NCBI GenBank assembly: GCA_025060195.1
Contig: JANXCQ010000008.1
Coordinates: forward strand, 62,001 to 126,000
DNA from: Gemmatales bacterium
Lineage (GTDB): Bacteria > Planctomycetota > Planctomycetia > Gemmatales > HRBIN36
DNA: 64,000 bases
Direction: 5' to 3'
This document shows positions 26,929 to 36,532 of the stretch, piece after piece; positions within the stretch are counted from its first letter, which is position 1; each line of letters opens with the position of its first letter. The notes under the pieces were generated by a model, which ran no database searches, was not told the origin of the DNA, and saw only the letters and a program-made list of their open reading frames with translations. A program made the translations under genes and the position numbers.

Positions 26929-28086
26929 CTACTCAGCCAGGGTAATGGCCGGCCGAGTACGCGACATGTTCATCACATAATTGACCAGGAGCCATACTTC
27001 TTCGTCGCTAAGTTGTTTTTCATCAGTTGCAGGCATATCTGTCCCAGCGATGCCCAAGCGAATTCGCCAAAACAAATCCTGAGGTCGGCTGCCACCTCGG
27101 AAGACTCCCTGCGTCAGGTCGCGAGGTGGTAGTGGGTTACCCCAGAAATCGCGGCGCACGGCATTATCGGGCACTTCGCGGGGGTCGCCTCGACCATCTA
27201 CGCCGTGACACTGCACACACGCCCCTTTATTCACGAACAAATCCCGAGCTCGTCGCATCAAGGCCGCTGCCTCTTCGGCGGTGGATGCCGTCTCGATGAT
27301 CGGCCAACGCGGAGCAGGAGGCACGGGCTTAACCAACTTTTTCTGGCGAGTCCAACTCTGCACAATGTTTCTAAGAATATCTGGAAGAGCTTGCAGTGCC
27401 TCGGATTCGCCCGCGCTGAGGTCTTGCTGTTGAACTAAGATTCGCCCCAGTGCATGCTCTGTACGACCCCGCATGTTGAGGTGAATCACATAACTGATGA
27501 TAGCCTCTGTCTCTCGCTCGGACAGCAATGCAAACGAAGGCATGCTCGCACCGGGGACGCCGTTATGAATGGTGCGCCGCAAATCCGCCCGTGATGGCAG
27601 GGCGATCGCGCCGCTGGGATCGTACGTTGAGCGGAATTTGAACCAAATGGTGCGGAAATCGCGGGGTGGAGGATTGAGCCAGCGACCCGTGCTGCCTCGA
27701 CCGTCTCCGACAATCCCATGGCAATGGATACAGAAACGGCGATAAAGCCGACTCCCTTCTTCAAGAGTTTTTTCATTGAGACCTGCCAATTCCGGGTCGT
27801 CGGGCAGCGATAGGCTCTCGTCAGCCTGAGCCAAGTCCACTTTCGGATGCGCAGGAGTTCCGAAGATAGGTTTCAGTAAGCGGGCCAAGACTTGTTGGGC
27901 TGCAGTGGACAGTTGCGCCTCCGTCAACTCATCGGGAGCGGGCTTGTTTGTTTGTGGGTCTGGTCGGCGCGTATGTGGACTGAAGTAATACTCCAGATCT
28001 TCCGGATAGCGGTCCTCACAGCCAGGCAAGGCCACCGCTATCCCGACTGCGAGGAAAACCGACCAATATCTACTAGATGAGCACAT
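26929..28086 (-). CDS. Di-haem cytochrome c lipoprotein, likely electron donor to the oxidase
   Basis: The start at 28086 is preferred because GGAGG lies 9 bases upstream; the frame is open to a GTG at 28116. The 385-residue product has a lipoprotein signal ending in ALPGC (Cys23), so it is probably lipid-anchored. Two class I cytochrome c domains follow, with haem motifs CIHCH (119-123) and CVQCH (290-294) and axial Met candidates at M182 (SMPSF) and M351 (DMPAT). Both domains look complete. It is the first gene of the oxidase operon, so an electron-transfer role to CtaC is a reasonable inference. Similar two-domain proteins also occur in alternative complex III, but no other genes of that complex are seen here. 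Confidence 0.92.
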   Translation of the reverse strand: MCSSSRYWSVFLAVGIAVALPGCEDRYPEDLEYYFSPHTRRPDPQTNKPAPDELTEAQLSTAAQQVLARLLKPIFGTPAHPKVDLAQADESLSLPDDPELAGLNEKTLEEGSRLYRRFCIHCHGIVGDGRGSTGRWLNPPPRDFRTIWFKFRSTYDPSGAIALPSRADLRRTIHNGVPGASMPSFALLSERETEAIISYVIHLNMRGRTEHALGRILVQQQDLSAGESEALQALPDILRNIVQSWTRQKKLVKPVPPAPRWPIIETASTAEEAAALMRRARDLFVNKGACVQCHGVDGRGDPREVPDNAVRRDFWGNPLPPRDLTQGVFRGGSRPQDLFWRIRLGIAGTDMPATDEKQLSDEEVWLLVNYVMNMSRTRPAITLAE

Positions 28087-28440
28087 TCCTAATCGCCTCC
28101 GAGAGCCGTTGCACACGCTTGAGTACCAGAATGGGTTTAGTTTTACGCATCAGCGTGAGCCCGTCAAGCAGCCGCTTTGCTAAGTTAATTGCTTCAACCA
28201 ATGGCGAAGCAAAACACGTGCCGAATCTCTGATTTCAATTCCCCCAGCTATATTTGGTTTGCGATCCGCCACGAAGGAAAAATAGGTCCTCGTTCGGCCC
28301 AATCTTTCCCAGTTCTTAGACACCCGGTATGGTTATTTTCCCGTAAACAGGAGTGGCGTGCTTTGCCACGTTGCTTAGGAGTTGCAACAATAAGCGTGAG
28401 TCTATGTCTTCTGTCTAAGTCATCGAACCAGGAGCAACCC
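28087..28440. promoter_or_regulatory. Divergent region between the oxidase operon and the deacetylase gene
   Basis: About 350 bases lie between the first gene of the oxidase operon (minus) and the deacetylase ATG (plus). Promoters for both should be here. An open frame upstream of the deacetylase start (28189-28440) has a poor composition and no ribosome-binding site, so I treat it as noncoding. No operator-like palindrome stood out. Confidence 0.4.
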
Positions 28441-29214
28441 ATGTCCGCGGTGGTGTTAGGGGTCTTCGCCCATCCTGACGATGCGGAGTTTTTGTGTGCT
28501 GGAACTTTGATTCGCTTAGCGCAGGAACACGGCTGCCCAGTGCACATCGCCAGCATGACCCCAGGAGATTGCGGCTCCGCCGAATTGCCTCCTGACGAGA
28601 TTAGCGCTGTGCGCCGTGCCGAGGCGCAACGGGCTGCGGCGGTTATTGGTGGACAGTATCACTGCTTAGAAGAGCGAGATTTATTGATTTTTTACCAAGA
28701 GCGGACTCTGGTGAAAGTTGTGAGGCTACTGCGCGAGGTTCGGCCCGAGATCGTTTTCACCCATTGTCCAATGGATTACTTACTTGACCATGAAATGACT
28801 AGCCTAGTGGTGCGTGCCGCGTGCTTTGCGGCGCCCGTACCGAATTTTGCTACGGATCCGGAATTGCCGCCGTTGCCACGCATCCCCCACTTGTACTATT
28901 GCGACCCGATTGAGGGCAAGGACATTTACGGTCGGATGGTACCCGCCCAATTCTATGTGGACATTAGTCGAGTGATCGACCTGAAGACGCAAATGCTGGC
29001 GTGCCACGCCAGCCAGCGACAGTGGCTTCTCAGACACCACGGCGTGGATGAGTATCTCGAAGCGATGCGTCGTTGGGCCAGACAACAAGGAGAACGTGTC
29101 GGCGTCGCCTTTGCGGAAGGTTTCCGCCAACACCTCGGCCATAGTTATCCGCAAGACAATATCTTGAGCCAACTTCTCGGCAGCTTAACAGCCACCGAGC
29201 TGCTTCAGTACTAA
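28441..29214 (+). CDS. PIG-L/LmbE-family zinc deacetylase
   Basis: The ATG at 28441 has AGGAG about 6 bases upstream and gives 257 residues, the usual family length; the frame is open 84 codons further upstream, but that part looks noncoding. The zinc site is visible as AHPDDAE (10-16), where His11 and Asp14 are metal ligands and Asp13 the likely base, plus a His in 'DYLLDHEMTS' near residue 118. Family members remove acetyl groups from N-acetylglucosamine-type sugars in GPI, mycothiol, bacillithiol or antibiotic synthesis. No glycosyltransferase or thiol-synthesis gene is adjacent, so the substrate cannot be named. Confidence 0.9.
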   Translation: MSAVVLGVFAHPDDAEFLCAGTLIRLAQEHGCPVHIASMTPGDCGSAELPPDEISAVRRAEAQRAAAVIGGQYHCLEERDLLIFYQERTLVKVVRLLREVRPEIVFTHCPMDYLLDHEMTSLVVRAACFAAPVPNFATDPELPPLPRIPHLYYCDPIEGKDIYGRMVPAQFYVDISRVIDLKTQMLACHASQRQWLLRHHGVDEYLEAMRRWARQQGERVGVAFAEGFRQHLGHSYPQDNILSQLLGSLTATELLQY

Positions 29215-29496
29215 TATCTTCATGCTACTCAAGGCGGGGTGCTCTCGACGAGTATTTCTTGGAAGTGGGCTTGGTAAAAGGTTCTTGCAGGCAAGGTGAC
29301 GGAGGGCTCTGAATGAGCACGCTCCATCGACGTAAGCCGACTGTTTCCCTGGCCGTTACTACCAGCCCATCTTTTCGCTGACAGGTTTGTCACGTTGCGC
29401 TTCGGTAGGTAATTATAACGAATGAGTTAGTGCACTTTCCCGCGATATTTAGGGGCATCACCATCAGGAGAAACAAGACGTTATCAGGAGCGCGGC
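29215..29496. other. Intergenic region before the interrupted coiled-coil gene
   Basis: About 280 bases without an ORF. The only recognisable signal is AGGAG at 29486-29490, 6 bases before the ATG at 29497, which is a good ribosome-binding site for the following broken gene. Confidence 0.4.
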
Positions 29497-31519
29497 ATGG
29501 GTGCTTATGATTTCGCGCGGCGGTTGATCATTTGCGAACAGGAAGTTGAAGCTTTGCGAGAAGAACACGCACAATTGAATGAGGCAATAAGCTGGTACGA
29601 GGGGGTGTCGGAGCCGTTACTAGTTAGTGAATTAGACCGCCTCAACCGCTACCTTGAGGATCTGACCGTTGCTCGGAGTCACACCCAAGAGCTATTATCC
29701 TCGCTCGAGCAAGCCCGGAGTGAGATTCAATATTGTTCGTAAGGTATTAACCATATTTCGGGTAGCGCCGCCTGGGAAAGTCAAATCCAGGCCTTCAAAG
29801 AACGTGAGCGACGCTTGACAGAAAAATTCGCCTTGGATTCTCGCGACCACGAGCAGCATCCTTGGGAAGAACTGCGGCCTCACCTGGACCGCCTGAGACA
29901 ATTGGAAGCTGAGTTGGCTGAGTTAGAACGTACCATTAGTCAGTTAGTTAGTTCCCAGACTCAGTTGCAGGTCGAGCGAAATGCTCTCGAAGAGCAACTA
30001 GTAGAGAAGCAGCAGACACAGTCCCAACTTAGTCGTGATGTCAGTTGGTATGAAAACATTCGTCCGAAGTATGCGATACTGTGCCAAGAATACCAACAAT
30101 ATCAGGCGGAGACCGTCCGCCTGCATTAGGAGGTCGAGGCAATGCGCGCTGTCGTTACCGAGTTACGACAGCAATTGGCCAGTATAGAGACTCAACTAAG
30201 AAGCTTATGGAATCCCCTAACGTAGCTGGATAGTAGGCAATCGCAGCTGCGGTGTCAACGACGTCGGTTACTCTAGCAGCTTACACGCCGAAAGGCCTTT
30301 CTAAATGGACGGGCGTCCGAGTTGAGGCGGCTGAAAGCATTGGCCAAGAAACGCCATCAGGTTATAGCACGTTTTCATTCTTTTGACTATGAAGGGAAAA
30401 AGAGAGAGTTAGACTCAGTTATTAAGGAAATTCATCATTTAGAGCAGAACATACGATCGAAGGAACAGTCCCTCAAAGAGGTGCAAGCGCAGCATTTCCA
30501 TTGTTGCCAGAAACAAAGTCAGTTGAAGAAAGAATTACAAGCCGAGCTCTCGGCGCTACGGGCTATTTATATGAGTTGGCTCGACCGAATTAAATAGCAC
30601 CTACATCAGAAACTTACCGAACTAACCGCGCAGAGAGATTCCGTCGAACAAGACATGAAACGGACTCAAGAACAATATAAGCAAACCCAGGAGGAACTGG
30701 AACGATATCGCAACACAGATTTTGAAGCTCTTCGACGTAAGTTAAGAACTGTGACGGCGAAACTCCAAGCCAAGGAGCGTTGCTTAGAGCGATATCGGAG
30801 ATATGAACCTTCAATCAATAGCCGATTAGAACCACTGTATCAATCTATGAATCAAATCTATGTTGAGCTACGAAAAGCCCAAGCTGATCTAAGAGAAGCT
30901 AGGTATTTGGAAAATCAACTCAATCTGGCATCTAGCAAATACGGGCGAAAACTCATTCACGAGGAATGCGATTGCAGATTCGGTGAAGGTAGCCCGGGCA
31001 GAGTAATTTATCGGCTTGAGGGCCAAATCGGAAGGTGGAGGGCGGATCTCGAAAAACTCCATCGCCGTATTGAAAAAAATTACGAGTGCCTATTTACGGC
31101 GAGTCGAGTGAGAGTTTCTAATTATTGACCGCAATAATTGCTGCTATGAAGGAACTAATTTCATCAACCTAAAGGCTATCAAGGCCTTATTACCTAAGTT
31201 GATAGAGGATCAGTACGAGACAACCATAGTATTCGATGGGAGCATCTGCGGTCTCACGAACAGAGGCCCGACTTATATTACCCAGGAGCTACGAATCGGA
31301 GATGGCGTGACCGTGCATGTTGTTCCGTCACGTCAGTCGGCAGATGAGACTATTCTCCGCATCGCGGAAAGAAAACCCCAGTGCTATGTGCTTAGTAACG
31401 ACCGATTTGCGGAATACCCGGACAGCAGGATCGTTCGTGAGGATCGTCTAACTCGACACACAATCCTGGACGGTTGCATGATCATCGAAGATTTGGACAT
31501 TGAGGTCCATTTCGATTAG
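29497..31519 (+). pseudogene. Interrupted coiled-coil / NYN (PIN-like) ribonuclease gene
   Basis: From the ATG at 29497 one frame runs to a TGA at 31126-31128, broken only by TAA at 29740 and TAG at 30127, 30223, 30274 and 30595. Translating through the stops gives a continuous, very Gln/Glu/Arg/Leu-rich coiled coil of about 540 residues. A change of frame by one base near 31109 then joins a NYN domain in the next frame: 'FLIIDRNNCCYEGTNF', 'TTIVFDGSI', 'VPSRQSADETILRIA' and 'CYVLSNDRFAEYP', ending at a TAG at 31517-31519. Those segments carry the four acidic positions expected of Zc3h12a-type NYN ribonucleases. The parent was probably a single protein of about 674 residues. Default reading: a recent pseudogene. 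Readthrough or recoding is possible but unproven. I do not know the parent's role. Confidence 0.75.
31112..31519 (+). other. NYN (Zc3h12a-like) nuclease domain in the second frame
   Basis: This is the 3' part of the interrupted gene in the shifted frame, open from 31112. It covers the whole core of the domain, about 135 residues: first Asp in IIDRNN, second in VFDGSI, third in SADETI and fourth in LSNDRF. NYN/PIN nucleases use such Asp residues to bind metal and cut RNA. The residues are intact, so if this part were translated it could be active. There is no ATG or ribosome-binding site at its beginning; the first in-frame start-like codon is the TTG at 31199, which would lose the first catalytic segment. 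Confidence 0.7.
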
Positions 31520-31635
31520 GTGGGTTTTGAACCAAGAAAGGCCTGACTAAGCAGGTTGCACTCAATTAGGGGCACGTGTCGCGCCCAACCAAAACATGCC
31601 CAGAATTGCACAACATGCTGAAAGCTTCTCGTGGT

Positions 31636-32742
31636 TCAGGTCCGAACCACGGGACGTTCGCGGTGGCTGGCCCAGATGGTTAGGTCGGGTAACAATTCCT
31701 TTAGACGGCGAGATAAGTTTTCTATAGCAAAACGTTCGCTGCTATAGTGGCCTAGGAGAATGACGCTTGCGCCTTCGGCTCGGGCTGACAGCAGGTCGTG
31801 AAAACGCATTTCGCCGGTCACAATCACGTCCGCCTGAGCACCGAGAGCGTCGGCCAATAGATCGCGTCCTGCGCCACAAGCAATGGCCACACGGCGCACC
31901 ATTTGCTCGGGGGAGCCGACGAATCGAACCGATTCTTGCTGCCAATGTTGACGCACTTTATCTACGAGCATTTGCAGCGTGAGTTCGCGAGGTAAAACAC
32001 CAATACGTCCCGCGCCGCCAGGACGATATGTAGGACGCAACGGATAGACGTCGAAGGCTGGTTCCTCGTAAGAATGGGCGGCCCGCATGGCGCTGATAGC
32101 TTCGTCCACCAAGCGTTCGGGGCAAATCACTTCCAGGCGCCATTCCGCTACTTCTTCACGTTGTCCTTTTTGACCCACCGTCGGTTGGGTCGCCTCAGTG
32201 CCGAAGAAAGTGCCTGTACCAGCGGCACGAAAGCTACACTCACGGTACTGTCCGATAATGCCCGCCCCCACAGCGAACAAAGCATCGCTGACTTTAGCCA
32301 AATCGCTCTCGGGTACGAAAACCACAATTTTACACTGACGTTCGCCAAGGGCGGGGCGTAACGGCTTGACCGATTCAAGTTGCAGGATGGACGCAATTTG
32401 GTCGTTGATGCCACCTGGGGCATTGTCGTAGGCAGTGTGAGCGCTATAAACGGCAATACCCGCCCGCATTAGCGAAAGAACCAGTCGGCCCTCCTGTGTC
32501 TGATCGGTAATGCGTTTCACAGGGCGGTAAAACAGCGGATGATGGGAGATTACTAAATCGGCGTTTTCATGACAAGCCTCGGCCACTGTGTCCTGCGTGA
32601 TGGTCAAACAAGTCATGATCCGAGCTACGGACTGATCCAGGCTGCCCAGAAGCAAGCCAACGTTATCCCAATCTTCGGCCAACTCTAGCGGAGCCAGTTG
32701 TTGCAGGATGGGCAGGACGTCGCGGAGCAATCGGCTTGGCAT
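31636..32742 (-). CDS. Nif3-like dinuclear metal centre protein (DUF34)
   Basis: The ATG at 32742 has GGGGAG 7 bases upstream and yields 368 residues; the frame continues upstream to 32790 without need. The N-terminal NIF3 half shows 'LAEDWDNVGLLLGS', the metal-binding HH in 'VISHHPLFYRPV' and 'AHTAYDNAPGGIND'. A middle insert of about 110 residues ('CKIVVFVPESDLAKVSDALF') is the YqfO/PII-like domain found in long versions such as B. subtilis YqfO. The C-terminal half supplies 'DVIVTGEMRFHD' and 'VILLGHYSSERFA' with the remaining ligands. The family is nearly universal, and its function is debated, with GTP cyclohydrolase-like and repair roles proposed. Confidence 0.93.
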   Translation of the reverse strand: MPSRLLRDVLPILQQLAPLELAEDWDNVGLLLGSLDQSVARIMTCLTITQDTVAEACHENADLVISHHPLFYRPVKRITDQTQEGRLVLSLMRAGIAVYSAHTAYDNAPGGINDQIASILQLESVKPLRPALGERQCKIVVFVPESDLAKVSDALFAVGAGIIGQYRECSFRAAGTGTFFGTEATQPTVGQKGQREEVAEWRLEVICPERLVDEAISAMRAAHSYEEPAFDVYPLRPTYRPGGAGRIGVLPRELTLQMLVDKVRQHWQQESVRFVGSPEQMVRRVAIACGAGRDLLADALGAQADVIVTGEMRFHDLLSARAEGASVILLGHYSSERFAIENLSRRLKELLPDLTIWASHRERPVVRT

Positions 32743-32832
32743 GAACCATCTCCCCGTGCAAGCGAGCTTTTGACCGTCTGAAACGGTCATGTAGGCGCAG
32801 AGGCACGGTATTCCGGCTGGGTAGGGTTGATT

Positions 32833-33624
32833 TTATAAGTCGCAACGAGAGAAGTGCACCACTGCGAGAAGCGCGGCGAAGCTGGCTACGAGCCAAGCCC
32901 AAGCCAGGGCGCGGAAAACGGCCCAGGTATCGTATTGGCCCCATATCAGGAACGGAAACCATTTCCACAGCCCTTGCGGATGGATGGGAGTCAGTCGTGT
33001 GAGCCAAAGCAGAGCCCCAGCGCCGTGCACGATGACCCAAGCCAGCATCAAGGCCAACGCCGTGCTCGGACAAACAGCGCTGAAAAACACGCCTATGGTA
33101 GCAATGGCCGCCAATACGCTCAGTAATAACGCCAACGCCCACAAGGTGCCCAGGAACGACAGGTCTTCGTGGCGAAGCAAAACGTAGGCCAAGAACCAGA
33201 CTATGAGGCCCAATAACAGGAGTCCACCTAATAGCGCGGCAAGTCGGCCCAGCCATTTGCCGAAGAAGTATGCATAACGGCTGATCCCTCGGCTTAGGAC
33301 GGAGTCGGCTAATGTGCCCCGCTCACCAGCGATGGTGCCGGCACTAAGAAGGATCATGAGCGTCGGCCCGATTATTAGAGAGGCTTGGCACAGTTCGGCG
33401 AGAATGCTGCTGGCCGATTGCACAATGCCCGCCTGATGATAAATAGCTGCCCGATGCAGGACGTAGCCGATCGCGAGAGCGGCTAATAATAGCATGGCCA
33501 CGCGAAACGTCCAACTGCGCCACGTTTGCCGCCATTCCATGACCAAGACGGCAGCGAAAGGTAACCATCGCCATCTCAGTGCGGACAGCAGCGAACGTGT
33601 GGCTGACATGGTGGCACTTGCCAT
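32833..33624 (-). CDS. ABC-2 type transporter permease
   Basis: The 263-residue protein has six hydrophobic helices, the first near residue 38-60 after a basic N-terminus, and the motif 'SAGTIAGERGTLADSVLSRG' in the first cytoplasmic loop. This is characteristic of NosY/ABC-2 permeases, where it contacts the ATPase ('E-R-G-T'). It starts inside the stop of the ATPase gene (TGATG at 33624), so the two are translationally coupled. The pair is predicted to form an exporter. No substrate-binding protein is present, and the substrate is unknown. Confidence 0.9.
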   Translation of the reverse strand: MASATMSATRSLLSALRWRWLPFAAVLVMEWRQTWRSWTFRVAMLLLAALAIGYVLHRAAIYHQAGIVQSASSILAELCQASLIIGPTLMILLSAGTIAGERGTLADSVLSRGISRYAYFFGKWLGRLAALLGGLLLLGLIVWFLAYVLLRHEDLSFLGTLWALALLLSVLAAIATIGVFFSAVCPSTALALMLAWVIVHGAGALLWLTRLTPIHPQGLWKWFPFLIWGQYDTWAVFRALAWAWLVASFAALLAVVHFSRCDL

Positions 33625-34622
33625 CAGGCCGCCTCCCGATAGCTCCAGGCCCGAGCGAAACCTCGAGCTTCCTCCTGCTCGACCAGTTGGAGAAAAGCCT
33701 GTTCCGTGGGCTGGCCCGCGCTGCGCAGACTGAGCACGTCCACTTTATTATCCGCCAACGCCATAAACACACTGGCCAGCGCACTGGAAGCCAAGCAGTT
33801 ATCTTGTAAGACGACGTCAAGACGGCGTTGTCGCAACTGGGCCTGTTTGACCTCAGCCAAGCCGCGCACGGTTTGCAGTACCTTAGCGATAGCCTTCTGC
33901 TCCCCGTCGAGTTCTAACTCGAAATGTCGGCCCCGCATTCTGCCCCGCAGTTCCTGCAATGAGCCGCTATAAATCAAATGACCCTCACTAAGCACGGCCA
34001 CTTGGGTACATACTTCATCCACGTCGCTAAGATTGTGGCTGGACACGATGAGCGTCTTCTGCTGGCTCAGATTCTTGATCAATTCGAGCATACTGCGGCG
34101 GGCTTCGGGATCGAGGCCATGCGTCGGCTCATCCCAGATAAGCAGTTCGGGATCGTTGATTAGGCTGGCGGCCAGGGCTAGCCGCACCGTCATACCATGA
34201 GAAAATCCCGCAATCGGTTCCCCTGAAACGTCGAGCAATTCAACGGCGCGCAGCAATGCAGCTAGTCGCGGTTTCCGTTCTTGGCGCGACAAGCCGAAGA
34301 GGCGGCCCATATAGTCGAGGTAAGCGATGGGTGTAAAGCCTTTGGGAAACTGCGGTTGCGCGGGAATGTAGCCGATTCGTCGGCGTAAGTGAGCGGCATT
34401 GGGGGTCATATATTGGCCGAAGACTTTTACCCAGCCCGCCGTGGGACGCTGCAGTCCTAACAGCAGGCGTAGCAGCGTAGTCTTACCGGCACCGTTAGGC
34501 CCAACCAAGCCGAGCACCGCTCCCGCCGGTAACTCTAAAGTCACATCATTCAAAGCAATTCGCCGATTGTGATAGATTTTGGTCAAGTGGTGCGTTTCGA
34601 CGACGGTTACGTCCTCGTCCAC
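33624..34622 (-). CDS. ABC transporter ATP-binding protein (ABC-2 partner)
   Basis: I choose the GTG at 34622, which has GGGGAG 7 bases upstream (332 residues); the frame is open to 34694. The ATPase core has Walker A GPNGAGKT, the Q-loop in 'GYIPAQPQF', the variant signature FSHGM in place of LSGGQ, Walker B 'LLIWDEPTHGLD' and the switch His in VSSHNLSD. The C-terminal 90 residues form the extra domain typical of CcmA/NosF-type ATPases. It overlaps the permease gene by one base pair (TGATG). Together they form a two-gene export operon. Confidence 0.91.
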   Translation of the reverse strand: MDEDVTVVETHHLTKIYHNRRIALNDVTLELPAGAVLGLVGPNGAGKTTLLRLLLGLQRPTAGWVKVFGQYMTPNAAHLRRRIGYIPAQPQFPKGFTPIAYLDYMGRLFGLSRQERKPRLAALLRAVELLDVSGEPIAGFSHGMTVRLALAASLINDPELLIWDEPTHGLDPEARRSMLELIKNLSQQKTLIVSSHNLSDVDEVCTQVAVLSEGHLIYSGSLQELRGRMRGRHFELELDGEQKAIAKVLQTVRGLAEVKQAQLRQRRLDVVLQDNCLASSALASVFMALADNKVDVLSLRSAGQPTEQAFLQLVEQEEARGFARAWSYREAA

Positions 34623-36431
34623 GACTTCGCTCCCCAGCGAGGCTCGGCCTAGCCTCTTGCGAACAAGGCCGCTCTCCCCTCCAAGCCCGCGCACTGACCG
34701 CGGATGCTCGCTCGCCCGAGTCTTTCACGAAGCTGGGCGAGAAGGTATTGACGCCATGGCGAGGCCCAGGCGTACTTCGAAGCGGGCGAATTATAAATTC
34801 CTTCTTTGGGCTTGCCTAGCCCGGTTTTTACGGCTAATTAGGGGGAACCCGCATTCGACAGTGTGATATAGCAACTCGGATAGCAAACGGCTCAACACCT
34901 TACTTACCACGGACCTTTGTCTGCCCATGTCTCAGGAATCCTTGCGAATTTTATCGCACCGTGATCAGCTAGGGGTGGCGTCTTCGCGGTCACGCTTGAA
35001 CGGATGGCCAGTCCGACCTTCTCCGCATGCCCATTGACTTCATGCGTTCGGAAGACCAGACGGCAAATCTTAACTACTGAGCGATATGTTATCCGTCTCC
35101 GTCGTTATTGGGACTTTGGCACCGCTGAATTCTTACCGGCTCCGAAGGACCCACAGTTGGGATTATGATGCGCGTGAGTTCACACAACATAGGTCGTGGC
35201 TCATCGCGCCTCCGCGTGTTGTCCGACATAAGCGCGAGGCACGGAGCGTGGCCTTAAAGCGAAACGTATTTAGGAAACGCATTTCTTGAGCATGCCCAGT
35301 TTGCTGTAAGAAGGCCTCTAAGATTGCGTAACATAAGTTTTTGCATAAGTTCCTGCTAAGTTCCTGCTGCTAAGCGGGGCGGAGATTTTTACTTCCGCAG
35401 ATGGCAGAGGCAAAGGCACATGTTCGGATCACTCTGGGTTAAACCTGAAAACAAACTTGCGATTTGTGGGTCGTGACAGGGCCATCACCTCTGCTTCATT
35501 GGCGACCTGAAAATACAACATAATCAACACAAATACCTTGTACTGCGCACGGTAGATTTACGATTTTGGCGATGTGTTATGTGATACAATTTACTAAACC
35601 ATTCCTGCCCATGGCATTATTTGCTAATATACACCCGCCGAAAAATCGCCATCGAAGTTTAGAGCGTAATGGCCTGCATCATTTTGCTGCTATAATGCTA
35701 CTTGTACCGTTTCAGACTGGTTACAGCGAGCGTGGCAATTGCTATAGTAACCGGCTTGGAGCTCCCTTTTTACGGTAGGTCAACAATCTCACCTTGTCTG
35801 GGGAAGGACCAGCTCAGCGCGCCGCTTATGTGGGCGCGCCAAAGATTCCAAAAAACGGACGTTCTGCCTCGGACCTGGGTGAGTAATATACGATTGCAAG
35901 TCGCAGTCGCTTGTGGTGGTCGCTGAGATGCTAGGGCGCCGCTTACGGGGGACACTATGGAGAATCGCTTGTGGCCACGTTCGGATAGTAAGCCTACTTC
36001 TAACCCGCGACCCAATAAGAGCCGACTACGCTACGCGGCAAAGGTCAGCAGAGTTATAGAGTTGTTTATGTCCTCGAAACTGCTCTATAATCTAAAGTTA
36101 TGGAGTCCTCCGCGTCACATGCAACCCATTCCCAAACGCTACAGTCGTAACTGCATCTACACGGCGGATTACGCAGGTTTACCGAGAAAAAACATTGCCG
36201 CGGATGAACGCACCGCCGTGGATCCCGGTTGTGCTAAGTTACGGCAATCTATGCTTGGACGCGGCTCAAGATCATTTACGATGTAACACATTATCATGAG
36301 CTTAGCGGTAGCACAACATTGTTAAGCCGCTAGAGTGTTGCACCCGCCGTTATCATCTGGAATCAGCAGCATTGTCTGCAACTCGATCTAAGTGCATATC
36401 CCGTGTCCTGGTGTAACTTAGTTAGCAGCTA

Positions 36432-36458
36432 AGATGCATGGCTTTCCATTATGCATCT
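36432..36458. repeat. Perfect 8-bp inverted repeat with 11-base loop
   Basis: AGATGCAT (36432-36439) and ATGCATCT (36451-36458) are exact reverse complements around an 11-base loop. There is no T run after it, so it does not look like an intrinsic terminator. It lies in gene-free DNA; an operator or a chance hairpin are both possible. Confidence 0.4.
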
Positions 36459-36532
36459 ATGAGTGATTGGTGGTCATTTGTCCCTCCAATCTGTGGCAAC
36501 CTGTATAATTTTCAGTTATGATGGCGGTTACA

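Noticed and set aside
28189-28440. N-terminal extension of the LmbE-like protein
   Set aside because: A strong AGGAG site precedes the ATG at 28441, the zinc-binding motif then starts at residue 10 as in the family, and the upstream part has no protein-like pattern.
29497-31519. Genome-wide TAG/TAA-to-Gln code
   Set aside because: Neighbouring intact genes end at TAA or TAG at the expected family length (for example the WD40 kinase with TAG, the HlyD-like adaptor with TAA), so these are normal stops in the host. Only local or imported recoding remains possible.
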